This document shows, piece by piece, positions 1 to 11,900 of a stretch of 64,000 nt of DNA; the stretch's first letter is position 1, and each line of letters opens with the position of its first letter. A program made the translations under genes and the position numbers. The DNA comes from Hybos culiciformis (lineage: Eukaryota; Arthropoda; Insecta; Diptera; Hybotidae), in assembly GCA_964007475.1 (NCBI GenBank), contig OZ023275.1:23004899-23068898 (forward strand), given 5' to 3'. The notes under the pieces are model-generated. The model was not told the origin of the DNA. It searched no databases and saw only the letters and a program-made list of their open reading frames with translations.

Positions 1-308
1 GGATATTATGAATATAAAATATTTCGATTGTGATTCTAGCATTAAAGCATAATATTTTGTATAGTATTTATCACGGATGTTTTTATTACACATAAGAGAA
101 AAATATTCGGTTAAACTTTTTTTTCTTTTTTTGAAATAGAGTTGTCATTGTAATAATAAATGTTGTTCTGCGAGTCAACTCAGTTCCATCAAAAATAAAT
201 AATCGTAAAACGAAATGAAGTTGAAAAAATTTTTGTTCACCTATACATACAGTATACTTTAAAAATAATTTATTTTTATATTAAATTCGTCAGCATCGGG
301 TATTATAC
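1..308. other. AT-rich non-coding DNA
   Basis: No gene or structured repeat is visible; the stretch is AT-rich with short T runs. Confidence 0.6.
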
Positions 309-315
309 CTAATAC

Positions 316-634
316 CATAAAGGAAGTATAAATAGAGAAACTAGTCCCATACAAAAAATGCAAATACAAATAGTGAAACAAAAAATCCATATCACAACCC
401 CATGAACTTTTTTTTTGTATTTTTTGAGAATTCCACTCTCACAAAAGCTTTTAAAACTTTCAAAATAACAACAGTTCTATACAATTTTAAAAGTTTTAAA
501 AGCTTTTGTGAGAGTGCAATTCTCAAAAAATACAAATAAAAAGCTCATGGGGTTGTGATATGGATTTTTTGTTTCACTATTTGTATTTGCATTTTTTGTA
601 TGGGACTAGTTTCTCTATTCATACTTCCTTTATG
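316..634. mobile_element. Palindromic MITE (fold-back element), 319 bp
   Basis: The left half is repeated as its reverse complement in the right half, giving arms of about 150 bp around a short centre near 470-482. The ends read CATAAAGGAAGTAT and, inverted, ATACTTCCTTTATG. The element is bounded on both sides by the same 7 bases, CTAATAC (309-315 and 635-641), which is a direct target-site duplication. Only a handful of mismatches separate the arms (for example the A/G at the fifteenth base of the end). No coding capacity is present, so a transposase would have to come from elsewhere. The superfamily is not assigned; a 7-8 bp duplication fits hAT or a related cut-and-paste family. Confidence 0.85.
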
Positions 635-1194
635 CTAATACCTATCAAAGATCATAATTTTTCTTCGATTATTTCCAATTTTCACATTTTAGATTAATTT
701 AAGCTTAAATGATCATTTTCATTAAATGTGTATATTTATTTTTATTATTTTTACTATTACATATTATAAGTATGCGCAAATTTTTTTTTTTTATTTTTAT
801 ATATAAATTTTGTTTTAAACACTTAATGAAAAATTCATAGTGCATGAATAGATATCATAATTTCGTAGTAATAAAAAAACTTTTCGGATATGCCAAACAA
901 ACAAAAAAAATTTTTTTCCTGTTCCTTTTTTGGTTGAAGTATCCTAAAAGAATTTTAATATCTTCTACATAACAGAAAAATAATCCTTTTTTTTTTTTCA
1001 GTAATGAATATAATATTTTTTATACGTATGTATAATTGTATATCATACTATTGTATACAGGGGCAAAATTCTTCTGGGAAAATTATTCATAAAAAGAGAA
1101 ATATGATAAACAGTTTTTTAAGTATTTGACGAGAACTGCAGATAAAAATCAAATTAAATTTTAAAATGTATTATATTTTGTGCATACTAGGGTA
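635..1194. other. AT-rich non-coding DNA
   Basis: After the target duplication at 635-641 there are only AT-rich sequence and T runs (for example near 781-791 and 989-1000). No gene is seen. Confidence 0.55.
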
Positions 1195-1376
1195 TAGTAC
1201 GATTCAAATCACTTGACCAATCCGTTATGCGAAGCTTTCCCTTTCCATTAAAAAATGCATACAAAATTTAGGGGAAATTATTTAAGAAAAAAGCTCATGC
1301 AATTTTTGTATAATAATTTTATTCAAATTTTACCCTCTCTTAAAAGCTCATTGGTCAAGTGATTTGAATCGTACTA
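1195..1376. mobile_element. TA-flanked MITE, 182 bp
   Basis: Terminal inverted repeats of 27 bp match perfectly. The left end starts TAGTACGATTCAAATCACTT and the right end is its reverse complement, ending GATTTGAATCGTACTA. TA dinucleotides at 1193-1194 and 1377-1378 fit the duplication made by Tc1/mariner-type transposases. The interior is AT-rich and non-coding. The perfect repeats suggest a fairly young insertion. A longer palindromic reading, with TA inside the repeat, is equally compatible with the sequence. Confidence 0.8.
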
Positions 1377-1378
1377 TA

Positions 1379-2416
1379 TTGTTCCCGATAACGAGTTGTT
1401 CTTGAATAGTTCTTGGATTATTATATAATTTTCATACAAAATTTTTCTCAGATAAGCTGCTGGATTAGCTTCTGAACCAGCTCATTTAGTTGCTTCAATT
1501 AGCTAATAGTGACTAAAAATGTCCTTAATTGCATTTGAATAATTTATATATAAAAATTTGATGACATTATTCCTTTGCTTTGTTTTTTGACTTTTTTTTT
1601 TTTTTTAATTAAAACTGACTTTAAATTAGTTTTCTTATGACTATTCTAATTTCCAGTTAAATGTACTGACTGTTCTCCAAATACATTTACTTACTTAAAA
1701 CCATAAAATTCTTTTTTGAAATTGTATAAAAATGTTTTGAAGTGTGAAAAAGTAAATTAAAGTAATTTTAGATTTTATTTTATGTTCAAACAATTTAAAT
1801 ATATTTTTTTTCTAGTTCGTTATATTTTTTTTAATTATCATTTACAAAATGATTAATTATTTAACGTGAATAATTTACTATTTGCATTAGTGCAATACAA
1901 GTTGAATAATTAAATATTTTATTAATGATTCAATTAAAAAATAATAAATTCTATGTACTATATATTGTATATGAATTAAAAATTTAGGAGCAGAGTATTT
2001 TTTCTATAAAATTTAAAGGGCTTGAATATGTCAATAATAGGGAAATCATGTGTTGATGTTTAAGCTGAAACATATAAACCATCATTAATAACATTCAATT
2101 ATAAAAAAATTATTATTTATTAGCTAAAAAAATAACAAAAATTTAGTATTAGATTATTCAGCGTTGTAAGTACACTACACTTATTTTGGAAAAAAATAAT
2201 TGGATTTCAATTTTGATCCTAAATTAATATGAAGCGTGTTTTAAATTAGAAATAATCATAAAAAACTGACATCTAGCAAAAGTGTTTTGCCATTGGTTTT
2301 TTGATTACTCAGTTGTTGCATAAAATATGAATTGTTTTGTTAAATTACGGACGTTCTAGATCCATTTTTTTTTAAGTTTAACTTCTTTAGCGAGGTATTG
2401 TAAAAAATTTTGTGAG
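1379..2416. other. AT-rich non-coding DNA
   Basis: No supportable gene, hairpin or tandem repeat is seen. T-rich runs occur at about 1590-1606 and 1806-1831. Confidence 0.55.
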
Positions 2417-2600
2417 AAAATAGGGGAAAAAAGAAGACAGAATATAGTATGTCGTATGTAACGAAAAGTAAAAGCCACAACGCTGCAAAATAGGGGTAAT
2501 AACCACAGAATGTAGTATGTTAAAAAGTAAAAACAAATATAAAAGCAGGGAAATATAAGACGTTGTAGCCTGTAGCATGCAGCATGTAGCATGTATTTAC
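2417..2600. repeat. Imperfect tandem duplication, period about 70 bp, plus short GTAGCATG repeats
   Basis: A segment starting AAAATAGGGG at 2417 recurs at 2487. Both copies continue into ACAGAAT(A/G)TAGTATGT and then a stretch ending AAAAGTAAAA. Directly after, 2565-2595 holds three to four degenerate copies of TGTAGCATG. Overlapping minus-strand reading frames across this interval are low-complexity and not protein-like. Confidence 0.6.
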
Positions 2601-2779
2601 GAAAATAAAATATAGCGATACTACACACACATAACAAAATACTAACGATGTGTGGAAAGCAATAAAAAACCATATAGAATTAAAAAATTGTACAATAACA
2701 GAATTAAAGATCAACTGATTTTGTTGTTAATATTTATTTAGTTTATTTCCTTTTCGAATTAGTGAAATTCTATCATATG

Positions 2780-4030
2780 AAACAGAAACGCTGTTTGTCT
2801 GTTTGTCTGTTCCGAATAGGCTCCTAAACCGCTCAGCCGATCGTTTTCAAGATTACACCATTTCTTTGTCTATTTTAAAATTTGATTGGCCTCCCACCTG
2901 GCGACCTCCCCTGAGGGCCCACTTCAAAAGTTCGTCCAATTTCATTCAAATTTGGTATGTCAAAAGAGGAACTGATTACACACAAATTTCGTAACAAAAA
3001 ATTTATTTCCGATTTCATTCAAATTTGGTACGTAAAAAGAGGAAACGATTAAACACACAAACTTCGTAACAAAAAATTGATTGACCACCACTGGGGGCGG
3101 ACTAGGGAATGCATTTTTTTAAAAAAAATTAATTCCGGATTTTCGGAATTGTCTTGAAATGAAATCCGGAATTCCGGTTTATTCCGGAATTCCATATAAA
3201 ATTTAAAATATATTAAAAAATTAATTTAAATTATTCTTTAACATAAATATTAGTGTATTTAGTTCAAAACATTAAAATTATAACAAATTAAATTATGAAA
3301 TATTTTTTATTAAAATAAAATTTTGTACTTTTCAATAAACCGAAAGTGAATAAACTGAATGGAAAAATAAAAATTTGAAACACAAAGTATCCAATGTTTT
3401 ATCATTGAGTTTTAATCGAATTTTTATTGAAAATGTTCCTGCAGCGTTGTTAATAACTTATATTAGAGAGTTTCAAAAAGTGTTTCTCGGGGGCCCCCTT
3501 GATCTCAAAATTTAATTTCACTTCGAATTCCAAATAAATCACTGAACTCGGAACTCCAACTTATTTTGTTAATGTTGATTAATATGAAAAAAAGTTTTAT
3601 GTATTTGCAGACTTGCGATAGCTACTTAGATTTCAATTTTTGTGAATTTTAATACTTTGTGCCTAAATAATAATAAAAAATAAACAATTAGTCAAAATTC
3701 CCGCCAGTAAAACTTCTACGAAATTCGAAAAATTCGGAATTTAGCATTTTGAATTCCGAATTTTTTGAACTTCCGGAATTCCGGAATCCGAAAATCCGGT
3801 TTTACATTCCCTAGGGCGGACTTCTAAAATTCTTCCGATTTCATTCAAATTTGGTAAATAAAAAAAGGTAACGATTAAACACATAAATTTTGTAACAAAA
3901 AATTTATTGATCCTACCCAGCGACTTCTAAAGTTCGTCCGATTTCATTCAGATTTGGTACGTAAAAAAGAATAAATGATTACACACAAATTTCGTAAGAA
4001 AAAATTTAGCCCGCTCTTCCACTTACTAAA
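2780..4030. repeat. Dispersed repeat with about four internal tandem-like units, split by a hAT insertion
   Basis: The left end has GTCTGTTTGTCTGTTCCGAA followed by a CCGCTCAGCCGATCG segment, a signature common in interspersed repeats of insects. It then contains units of about 70-100 bp built on ATTTCATTCAAATTTGGTA, followed by an AAACGATTAAACACA-like stretch and TTCGTAACAAAAAATT. The units lie at about 2931, 3010, 3833 and 3935. Units two and three were adjacent before the 711-bp element at 3103-3813 inserted. The family is not identified. A 63-codon frame at 2803-2994 lies wholly in the repeat and is not a gene. Confidence 0.65.
3103..3813. mobile_element. Non-autonomous hAT-type element, 711 bp, nested in a repeat
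   Basis: The termini read TAGGGAATG and, inverted, CATTCCCTA. An exact 8-bp target duplication GGGCGGAC lies at 3095-3102 and 3814-3821. Short TIRs starting TAGGG with 8-bp duplications are characteristic of the hAT superfamily. Subterminal regions carry many TTCCGGAA-like motifs (3134-3190 and 3755-3800), which could be transposase-binding repeats. No transposase coding sequence is present. Removing the element plus one duplication rejoins the surrounding repeat, so it is younger than its host repeat. Confidence 0.85.
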
Positions 4031-5114
4031 GTAAATCAGTCAGAGTCCGTAGCAAAATAAATATTTGCAAGTAAGTAAAGAAGTTAAACTTCTTTCGTGA
4101 GCTTATGAGGATGAGGCTCACACATATTTTTTTTAATTAACATATGAATTTTTTTTACTCACGATTCTATTTGCAAACTTTCCAATCATTATTCCTTTTG
4201 CCTCATTTAGTTATGTTGTTTTAATAATTTCTATAAACTGTGTTGTGGGGATTTCCTTATAGAAAGATCATATAAACTTGTTCACCTTGAAACTTATATA
4301 TGTATATAAAAACAAACCAAAAATAAAATATTTCAATATTTAAATTCAACACAAAAAAAATAAATAATAATAATTGAAAGCTTGTCGTGTTATTTTTTAA
4401 ATTCATTATTTAAAAATTTTAAATAAATCGATAATTAAACAATTTATACAGAAAAAAATTGTATTTAAATTTCCATGAAAGTAATAAATAAATAAGCACA
4501 ATGAATACAGAAAATTTTATAACGATATTAAATTTAGAGTAATTTCCAATCCAAAGTTATCTAATGGCGACAAACTATCACGAAAAATTGTTATAAATCT
4601 TTGAATTTTGAAAATTTTCAGAAAATTTCCCAAAAATAATATTACAAATATAAATGAAATTGTGAGTTTCTACGTAAAATTGTATCTTTTTAAATTGCTA
4701 TTATCATAAAATTTGAGCATGGCCTTGGGAAATAATAAGAATTACTAAAAATTTAATTTGTTTATCATTAGTTTGACTTTTGTTTAAAAAACATTAAATA
4801 ATATAACGCTTTTTTGTCAATACAGCTGTAAGGAAAAAGGAAAATTATTGAAAATGTAATATTCATGCAGCGAATACGAACGTACTATAAAAATATAAAT
4901 ATATAATATTTATTGGACAATAATACCAAAATAGAATACTCATCTCGAAATTTATATTATTAAAACGAATCCAAGGACGCAAAAAAAAATGTTCACCCTT
5001 TCTTGGTTGAAAATATAAAATTACGTTATCGGGACTGAAAATAAATGAGATTTCGCATATTTTGGCATATTTAAACGATCGAAGTAGTTTAATAGTTATT
5101 GACATTTAAGTGCG

Positions 5115-5142
5115 CGATAGGCGGACGGACGGACAGACATAA
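5115..5142. repeat. GGAC/AGAC simple repeat block
   Basis: The short run GATAGGCGGACGGACGGACA, followed by GACATAATG, stands out from the AT-rich background. Similar GGAC/AGAC blocks mark the ends of dispersed repeats in many insect genomes. On the minus strand the following 240 bp could be the body of such a repeat, but no boundaries are visible. Confidence 0.4.
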
Positions 5143-6902
5143 TGTGTCTTTTGTTCATTGTTGATTGAGAAAACGGACTAAAAATTGACATTACTATATG
5201 TACACATATAAACATTAAAGATAATAATTACTTTATTTACGATGACAGAAAGAATATTAAAATTTAATTAAGACTTAACCTACAAAACATAAAGTATCAA
5301 TTATTGCAAATTCTGTCTTTTAAATTTAAAGGTTTCTGACCCAAATATCTTAATTGAACTTATATTTATTGTTTGCTTATTTTGTTGATGCGGAGAAATA
5401 TCAATAAAATCAATCAAGTAAGTTAAGTGTCACATTTTGGTTTTTTATTCTCAACAAATTCAATTTATTATTTAGTGAACTAAAAAACAAGTAGAATTGG
5501 CTTTGACTTTCAGAAAACATTATCTGGAGGTAGATACTATATTAACTGGGAATTTCGAAATTTTTCCACTATTTTTTGTTCCTAACAATTCAGAATTTTA
5601 TATTTTTGTTCCAGCTTTTGCTGAAATCTGCTAATCTATGAAAGGGAAAATAAAGATCACTTTAAGTACGATCTGAGTAGTTAAAAAAATTTAGTATTTC
5701 GATTTGAAATAGTATTGAACATTCATATATTGATTTCAGTCTAAATTTAGTATTTTTTTTATCGAAAAAAAAGTAATCTTTAACTTTTAATTCTTTTTCA
5801 TCTTGCTTTCCTTGCAATAGCAAAACTTTTTTCAATTTAATTTGTTCCACTTTTACTTTCATTGACTCATCGAATTTAGCTTTCTTTTTTCTATAACTAA
5901 AGCAAAAATAAAATGTAATAAATCATTCGATTTTATTAAATTCAACTCTATTTAATAATATTAAATTTTATATTGAAAAGTATTCAATTAAGAATGATAT
6001 AAATATAATATAAACTCAATCAGAACTAATTCAATTTTGCGATATTTTAATATTGTTAGCACAATAAATTTTACTTTGTATTTTGTTTTTAAACAACATC
6101 ATAACAATTTTATAATAGAAAGCTTTTTATATAAAGTTTATAGAAACTTAGAGCCTTATAATAAAAAATTACAATGGATAATGTAATATTTTTTCGAGAT
6201 TCTTGTTATTTAGATTCTGGCATACTTTACGTACAGTAGTTTAAACTGTTTTAGAAAATTCTTAATGAGATTGAAATAATACTTTTGGCGTTAGTCGGAT
6301 ATTCTGATCTATTTAGGTGTAAAAAACGAATTGAATAGTGGTTTTAAAAACGAACTAGAATACGCGTTTAGTACTTTTTTTTCTTTGGTTTTATTCAGAC
6401 GTTGTTGATCAAATTCTCACACTTTCGAATCGTCAAATGATATTAGCTTAGGAGCAAACTTATAAAAAGAAAATTATGAATATAACTTCACGTTAATCGT
6501 GCACAGCACAGTAGTTTTTAATTTGTCATGAAAATTATTTTTTTTAATTTAATTAATAACAAGACCTTATTCCATCAATTTTAGAAATTTAAGCAAACAT
6601 TGACCCAAATTTAATTTGATTTTGAGTACATTAAATTAAACTAACATATATATTTTTTTCTTCGAAATCACTAAATTCAATTTCGCGAACAAACAAGTAT
6701 AAATAACGCGATTGGCGCTAATTTATACATTTTTAAAAATAATTTCAAATTAAATTTCAGAGAATACAATATTTTTCGATTTTTTTTTTTTATTATTATT
6801 TCAAGTCACATATGTTCAAAAAGTCAAATTGTGGTCAATGCGCATCCATATTATGATGATCATTGCAGTAAAATAATTTTTTTTTATTAAAGGAGCGAGA
6901 GC

Positions 6903-6927
6903 ATATTATTATTATTATTATTATTAA
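6903..6927. repeat. (ATT)n microsatellite
   Basis: About eight uninterrupted ATT triplets. Confidence 0.85.
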
Positions 6928-7697
6928 ATTTTATCATATTTGTGTGATATAACAATATTTTTATTTAGTAATAAAAAAAAAATATTTAAAGTTAATAATA
7001 AGAATAAAAGGTACCAATTGTTATATATATACATTACGATACAAATTGTTATGTATGTATAAAATATGTTTTCTTAAATCGGTGTGAAATTGTTATAAAA
7101 AATTTCATTTTTTCTTTAACTTATAACTTTTGGAATAGAACAATATGTAAGAAATGATTTTAACACCATTTATTATTTCGTCATAATAAATATATACAAT
7201 ACGATAAGTTTACACAACCTTTAACCTTAAACATATAAATACTTAGTCTGGTTACAAAGTAAAATAATTTTTAAAAACATTCTTTTCAATAACAATAATA
7301 TCTCCCTTTTTGGCACATCTCTCCCCAAAGAAGCAAAAACTGAAGCAAAAAAAAAAAAATAGGACTAAAATTCAAAATCTTGACATGTCAATATGTTCAA
7401 TACATTTTATTTTAACATCACGTATGTCCTTTCATAATCATCAGAGAATTCTACATGATATATCCCAATGGTGTAACTGTACCAAGAACAACAGATAAAT
7501 GAGTATAATTTTTTTTTTATAATTTGGAAAAATCTGATAAAGGTCCTCAATATTTAATAAAAATGAAATTAACAAAAAAAAGAAATAAACATAATCGTTC
7601 TAACAAAAATATATTAGCAATCGCACATTATGTTCAATAATTTAATAGTCTGTACTGAAGTAATTCGTATAAATCATTTACAAAATATTTTTTACAG

Positions 7698-7867
7698 ATG
7701 GAATGGAACCTCCGTCAAGAAAACTTATTACTTCAATGCACTATAAAGATTGTGGTAGAGACTTTAAGAAAAAGATAAAAATAAAGATACGAAAACTAAG
7801 TTATTGGCTTTGTCAATGTAGTGAATTTACTCAAAAGACTTCATTGAAATTGATTGCATTCATATAG
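7698..7867 (+). other. Exon-like open stretch / 54-codon small ORF, unidentified
   Basis: A pyrimidine-rich tract ending TTTTTTACAG precedes 7698, a good splice-acceptor shape. From an ATG at 7703 a frame of 54 codons runs to TAG at 7865-7867, and it starts MEPPSRKLITSMHYKDC. Its mix of Pro, Cys, His, Trp and Arg is less AT-driven than most chance frames in this window. No domain is recognised, and no matching donor, promoter or partner exon can be shown. It could be a chance ORF, a small ORF or the last exon of an unseen gene. Confidence 0.15.
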
Positions 7868-8888
7868 TTATATTTTTTCTATATACCTTGCTATGTACAT
7901 TGTACGTAGGTAAATCGGGCTAGTGATTGATTTTAGCAAAACAAACTATTTATCATAACAAGAAAAATATCTGTAGCACTAACATTTTAAAATATCTGTT
8001 CATGTGACTATAACTGATCATAAAAATTTAGGAAAATCATTTTGTAAAAAGAAAATAAAAAATAAAAACTAAAATTTGAGTTTAGCAAATTTTGTTTCAA
8101 TTCATTTGATATACATTTTTGTATGACTTATATACTAGGTTTAATAATAATGCAAGACTTTCAGCACAAATTGCTGATTTTCCAACGAGTTAATTTAAAA
8201 AGAAATTTATAAATAAACTGAAGCTATTAATTTATAAATACATATATTTTCCTAACATTGAAAAAAAACCTGTCTTTGATTTATGATATATTTTTTTCTT
8301 GTTACCTTTTTTTATATATCTACGTAAAAATAGATGAATTGACTCAAATATCATGCATATCTGTCTCCTAAATCAGACATTTGCAACTTTCCTATCCCGC
8401 CAATTCTCTAATCCTAATAGTGAATTGCGGCTCAAATGCGAAAAAAGCATTAATAAAATTAATTATTTAAAGAATGATAACGAAAAATCCAAAGGCTGGT
8501 GCTACTAAAAATTATTGGAATTGATTATCATAGAATACACGAGTTATTATTTTACTTAATTAATACCTATACCTTAAGTTGAGTAATTAATTCGTCCGAT
8601 TTTCAAAGGTAATGTCGGATGGGTTCAAACATAATCCGAATTTTAATATAAAACCTAACTTGTCGCTGCTAGTTATACTATTAGTTATATAAAATGACTG
8701 TTTTGCCATGGACCTCTTATGAAAGTTAAATAAACTACATGCAATTTTAGGTATACCTACAGTTATTAATTTTTTAATAAATAAAGAAAAACAATTAAAA
8801 AAAAATTTTTTTTTAATAACTATTCTTTAAATTGTTTAAAAAAAAAAGTATATTAGAAAAAAACAAATATTGTTAGTGGGTTTTAATA
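7868..8888. other. AT-rich non-coding DNA
   Basis: Nothing supportable is seen beyond A and T runs (for example 8801-8814). Confidence 0.5.
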
Positions 8889-8996
8889 GTTTTTTATCTT
8901 TTTTTTGTTGTTATTGTCATGGCCTTTTTTTCCGCATGATACCAAAAATGCGGAAAAAAAGGCCATAACAATAACAACAAAAAAAAGATAAAAAAC
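8889..8996. mobile_element. 108-bp fold-back hairpin flanked by TA
   Basis: The arms at 8889-8937 and 8948-8996 pair with a single C/T difference, which in RNA would still be a G-U pair. The loop is 10 bases (8938-8947). The ends read GTTTTTTATC and GATAAAAAAC, with TA on both outer sides (8887-8888 and 8997-8998). The structure fits a tiny TA-inserting MITE. A transcript across it would form a long, nearly perfect hairpin RNA. No coding content is present. Confidence 0.75.
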
Positions 8997-8998
8997 TA

Positions 8999-11900
8999 AA
9001 CGATTATTCTTATAATGAAAATATATTAAATTTTCAAATAAAAACTTTTATCTATACATACATGCATAGGTGCATAGGATTGAATTGAATTCTGATAAAA
9101 ATTAAATTAAATTTAATTTCATTCATTAAATAAAATTTCAACTTTGCAACTCGATATTCTTTAAATTCTTTAAAATTAAAATTCTGAATCACAGAATTTT
9201 CTTATGTCCACTATTTGTAAAACATTCTAAGTTTTTATTTTTATTTTTCTCTAACTTTCACTTGTAATTAAAAAGGACATTTTTTTCCTTCGTGGAAAAT
9301 AATTTCTGTTGTAACATCTAGATTATTACAAAAAAAATCGGAATAAAAAAAATTAATTAATTTCTTAAAGCTCTTTTCTCATTGCAAATTATTTAAAGCA
9401 AATTATTTCAATGGGCAGAATTTGGTTGACCATAAAACGTTTATTAACAAAACAAATCAAGCTTACTTTTTTTTACTATATAAAAGGATAACCAATTTTT
9501 AAATCATTTGTAAACATGTCAGAAATATATTTTATTAAATTTAAAAAGAACATAAAACCAAATTTAATACTATACGGATTCATATGCGAAGAAAAAAATA
9601 TAAATAAATTACATGGATAAAATATATTACATGTAAAATCATCATGAAAACAAAATTATAAGTACGAACATTTCATTTCATTATATGAACTTTAAAATTC
9701 TTCCGAAATTCAGCAGCATATCATTTATATTGATTTAATGGGGCATAAAATAGTTAAAAAAAAATGTAAGTAAAATAACAAAAAAATTAAGAATTTTTAT
9801 CGTTTTGATTCATAATTTGTTCCTTTTTTGGAAGCGCTGTAATGAAGCTAAATGTCTCTAAAAGTTACAATATGAATTTTGTTTAAACGAACATTATAGC
9901 ATTTTTTTGGACTCAAAATATTTTATGACAAAATATTAAAACTACAAAAAACAAATACGTATAATACGTATTATATATTATATGTCGCCTGAGGTTATTT
10001 TATTATGAAGTTATATGAAGGTTTAAATTTTACTTTAAAATTATAGCCTCTAAAATATGAATGAAGTATGATTTTGATCGGATAGTTAGGAAAATTTCCT
10101 ACAAATAAGCTCTAACAAACAATATATCTGAACTGTTGGTATAGAGTTTATATATAGTCTATATATACTATATAGACTTTCGAATTAATTAAAACATTAG
10201 AAGGATAAACAAATTTCTTTATTAAACATTTTAGTATACTTTCATTGAAATCACTTGAATTTTGTTTTGGTGCGTTCTACTTTATAAGAAGAAATGTTCT
10301 TTTGACTTTATAACCTTATTACAATATTTAACAAGTTTCTTTTGTAGTGCCCCTTATTATTATATACACATTATTATATTTTTAAGATTATATACTCTCT
10401 TTATTTTATTCGTTAAGTTATCTTAGTATTAGTTAATAAGAAAGTATAAGACATGTCTAGGTACTTAGTTTTAAGTTTAGTTTATAATCAACTCTTAAAC
10501 GATCCACAGTAAAATATATTTTTAGAATTAAATAAAATCACCTCTTTTATTCAAAGATAGCCTAGAGGTATCACACTTTTATTTAAAATATTAAAAAGGT
10601 TTTACGTATTTTATTTTTTAAATATAGGTATATAATGATGACATAAAATACAAACAAAAATACTAAAATTTAATAATCATCATTAATTTTACTTGGTTTC
10701 CAAATTATTTAATAGTCCTGTGCCTTGATTATTTCCAATTAATTTCCTTAAAATAGACACATCACACAGTATTTAGAGTATCAAAATTTATGTTTCTATC
10801 TGCTAATCAAATTTTTAATGTGACCTATTTTTTTTTTTTTTTCATTTTTTATCAAGGCAATAATAAAATATTTAATTAAAAAAAAAAAATTGGAATAGTA
10901 AGTTTTCACAATTCCGCAATTTAAAAAAAAACAATCTAACATCCAATCCCTAAAATCTAAATTAATAATTTAAGAAAATTTTACAATTTTTTTTCCGTCG
11001 CAACAATGTCCTTTGATAAAATAATTTGATTAATTATTTCAATGTCCTTTCCTTTTTTTTGTCAAGTATAATTGTTAGTCTCCCCCAAAGAAAATTTCCT
11101 TATATTAAAGAAAAAAATTTTATTATAAGAATTTTAATTGCTTGATTTGAATCTTAACTGTTGAAAAGACAAAAATATTCATATTTTTTCCTCTCATTAA
11201 TTTAGTTTAGTTTTTAAGGGAGAATAAAAATTATTCATTGGCAACAAAAATCAGAAATAAATGTTTTCATTTGGTTTTTTTTAATAATCTTTATAATTTA
11301 TATAAAAAAAAAAGGGAAACTTAATTAAAATATTATGAAAACAGTTTTGGGTTACCTATTGGTATACATAACATTTTGGGGTAAATTCAATTCAATTCAT
11401 ATTTATTTCCAATATATTTCAATTTACAAGTTTTTTTTTATTTTTCACTTATATATAATAATTGATTTACAGAGCTAAGTTTTGATTTAATTTAACAATT
11501 TGTTGGATAATAATCTTCTATTCAGGGATAAAATAAACAAAACCCTTTGAAAATTTTCCTAGGTTTTGGGGTAAATTGACTGTAAAGAACTTATTTGGTT
11601 GATATAAAGTGAGAATCGACGAGATCGCAGATCATTAGAATATTTTTCGTGAGTCCTTTCTATGCTTTCTAGGATGTCACTTCATTCATATCTGTATCGT
11701 CTAATATCTTTACAAAGAAGTTGTAGAATTTTTACAGCGATGTTGGAAGGTATTTTCTGCAATAAACCAAAAGTAAAACGGTATATAATAATCATGTTTT
11801 ATCTGAACGTTTTAAAAATAACTTATCTTTTTTGAAAGAAAGTAAATGCTCTCAAGTAGCATGAAGCCAAATTTCAGTAGCAATATTGAGAAAATCTAAA

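Larger units (their letters stand above)
4031..7697. other. AT-rich non-coding DNA with minor simple repeats
   Basis: No gene is supportable. Several 60-80 codon frames (minus strand near 4863-5105 and 5662-5862, plus strand near 7310-7498) are rich in Ile, Phe, Lys and Asn codons as expected by chance in this composition. Simple repeats inside are listed separately. Confidence 0.5.

Noticed and set aside
2803..2994. 63-codon plus-strand frame
   Set aside because: It lies in the head of a dispersed repeat and has no protein signature.
10143..10185. TATA-type imperfect palindromes
   Set aside because: Short palindromes of only A/T-rich steps are expected by chance here.
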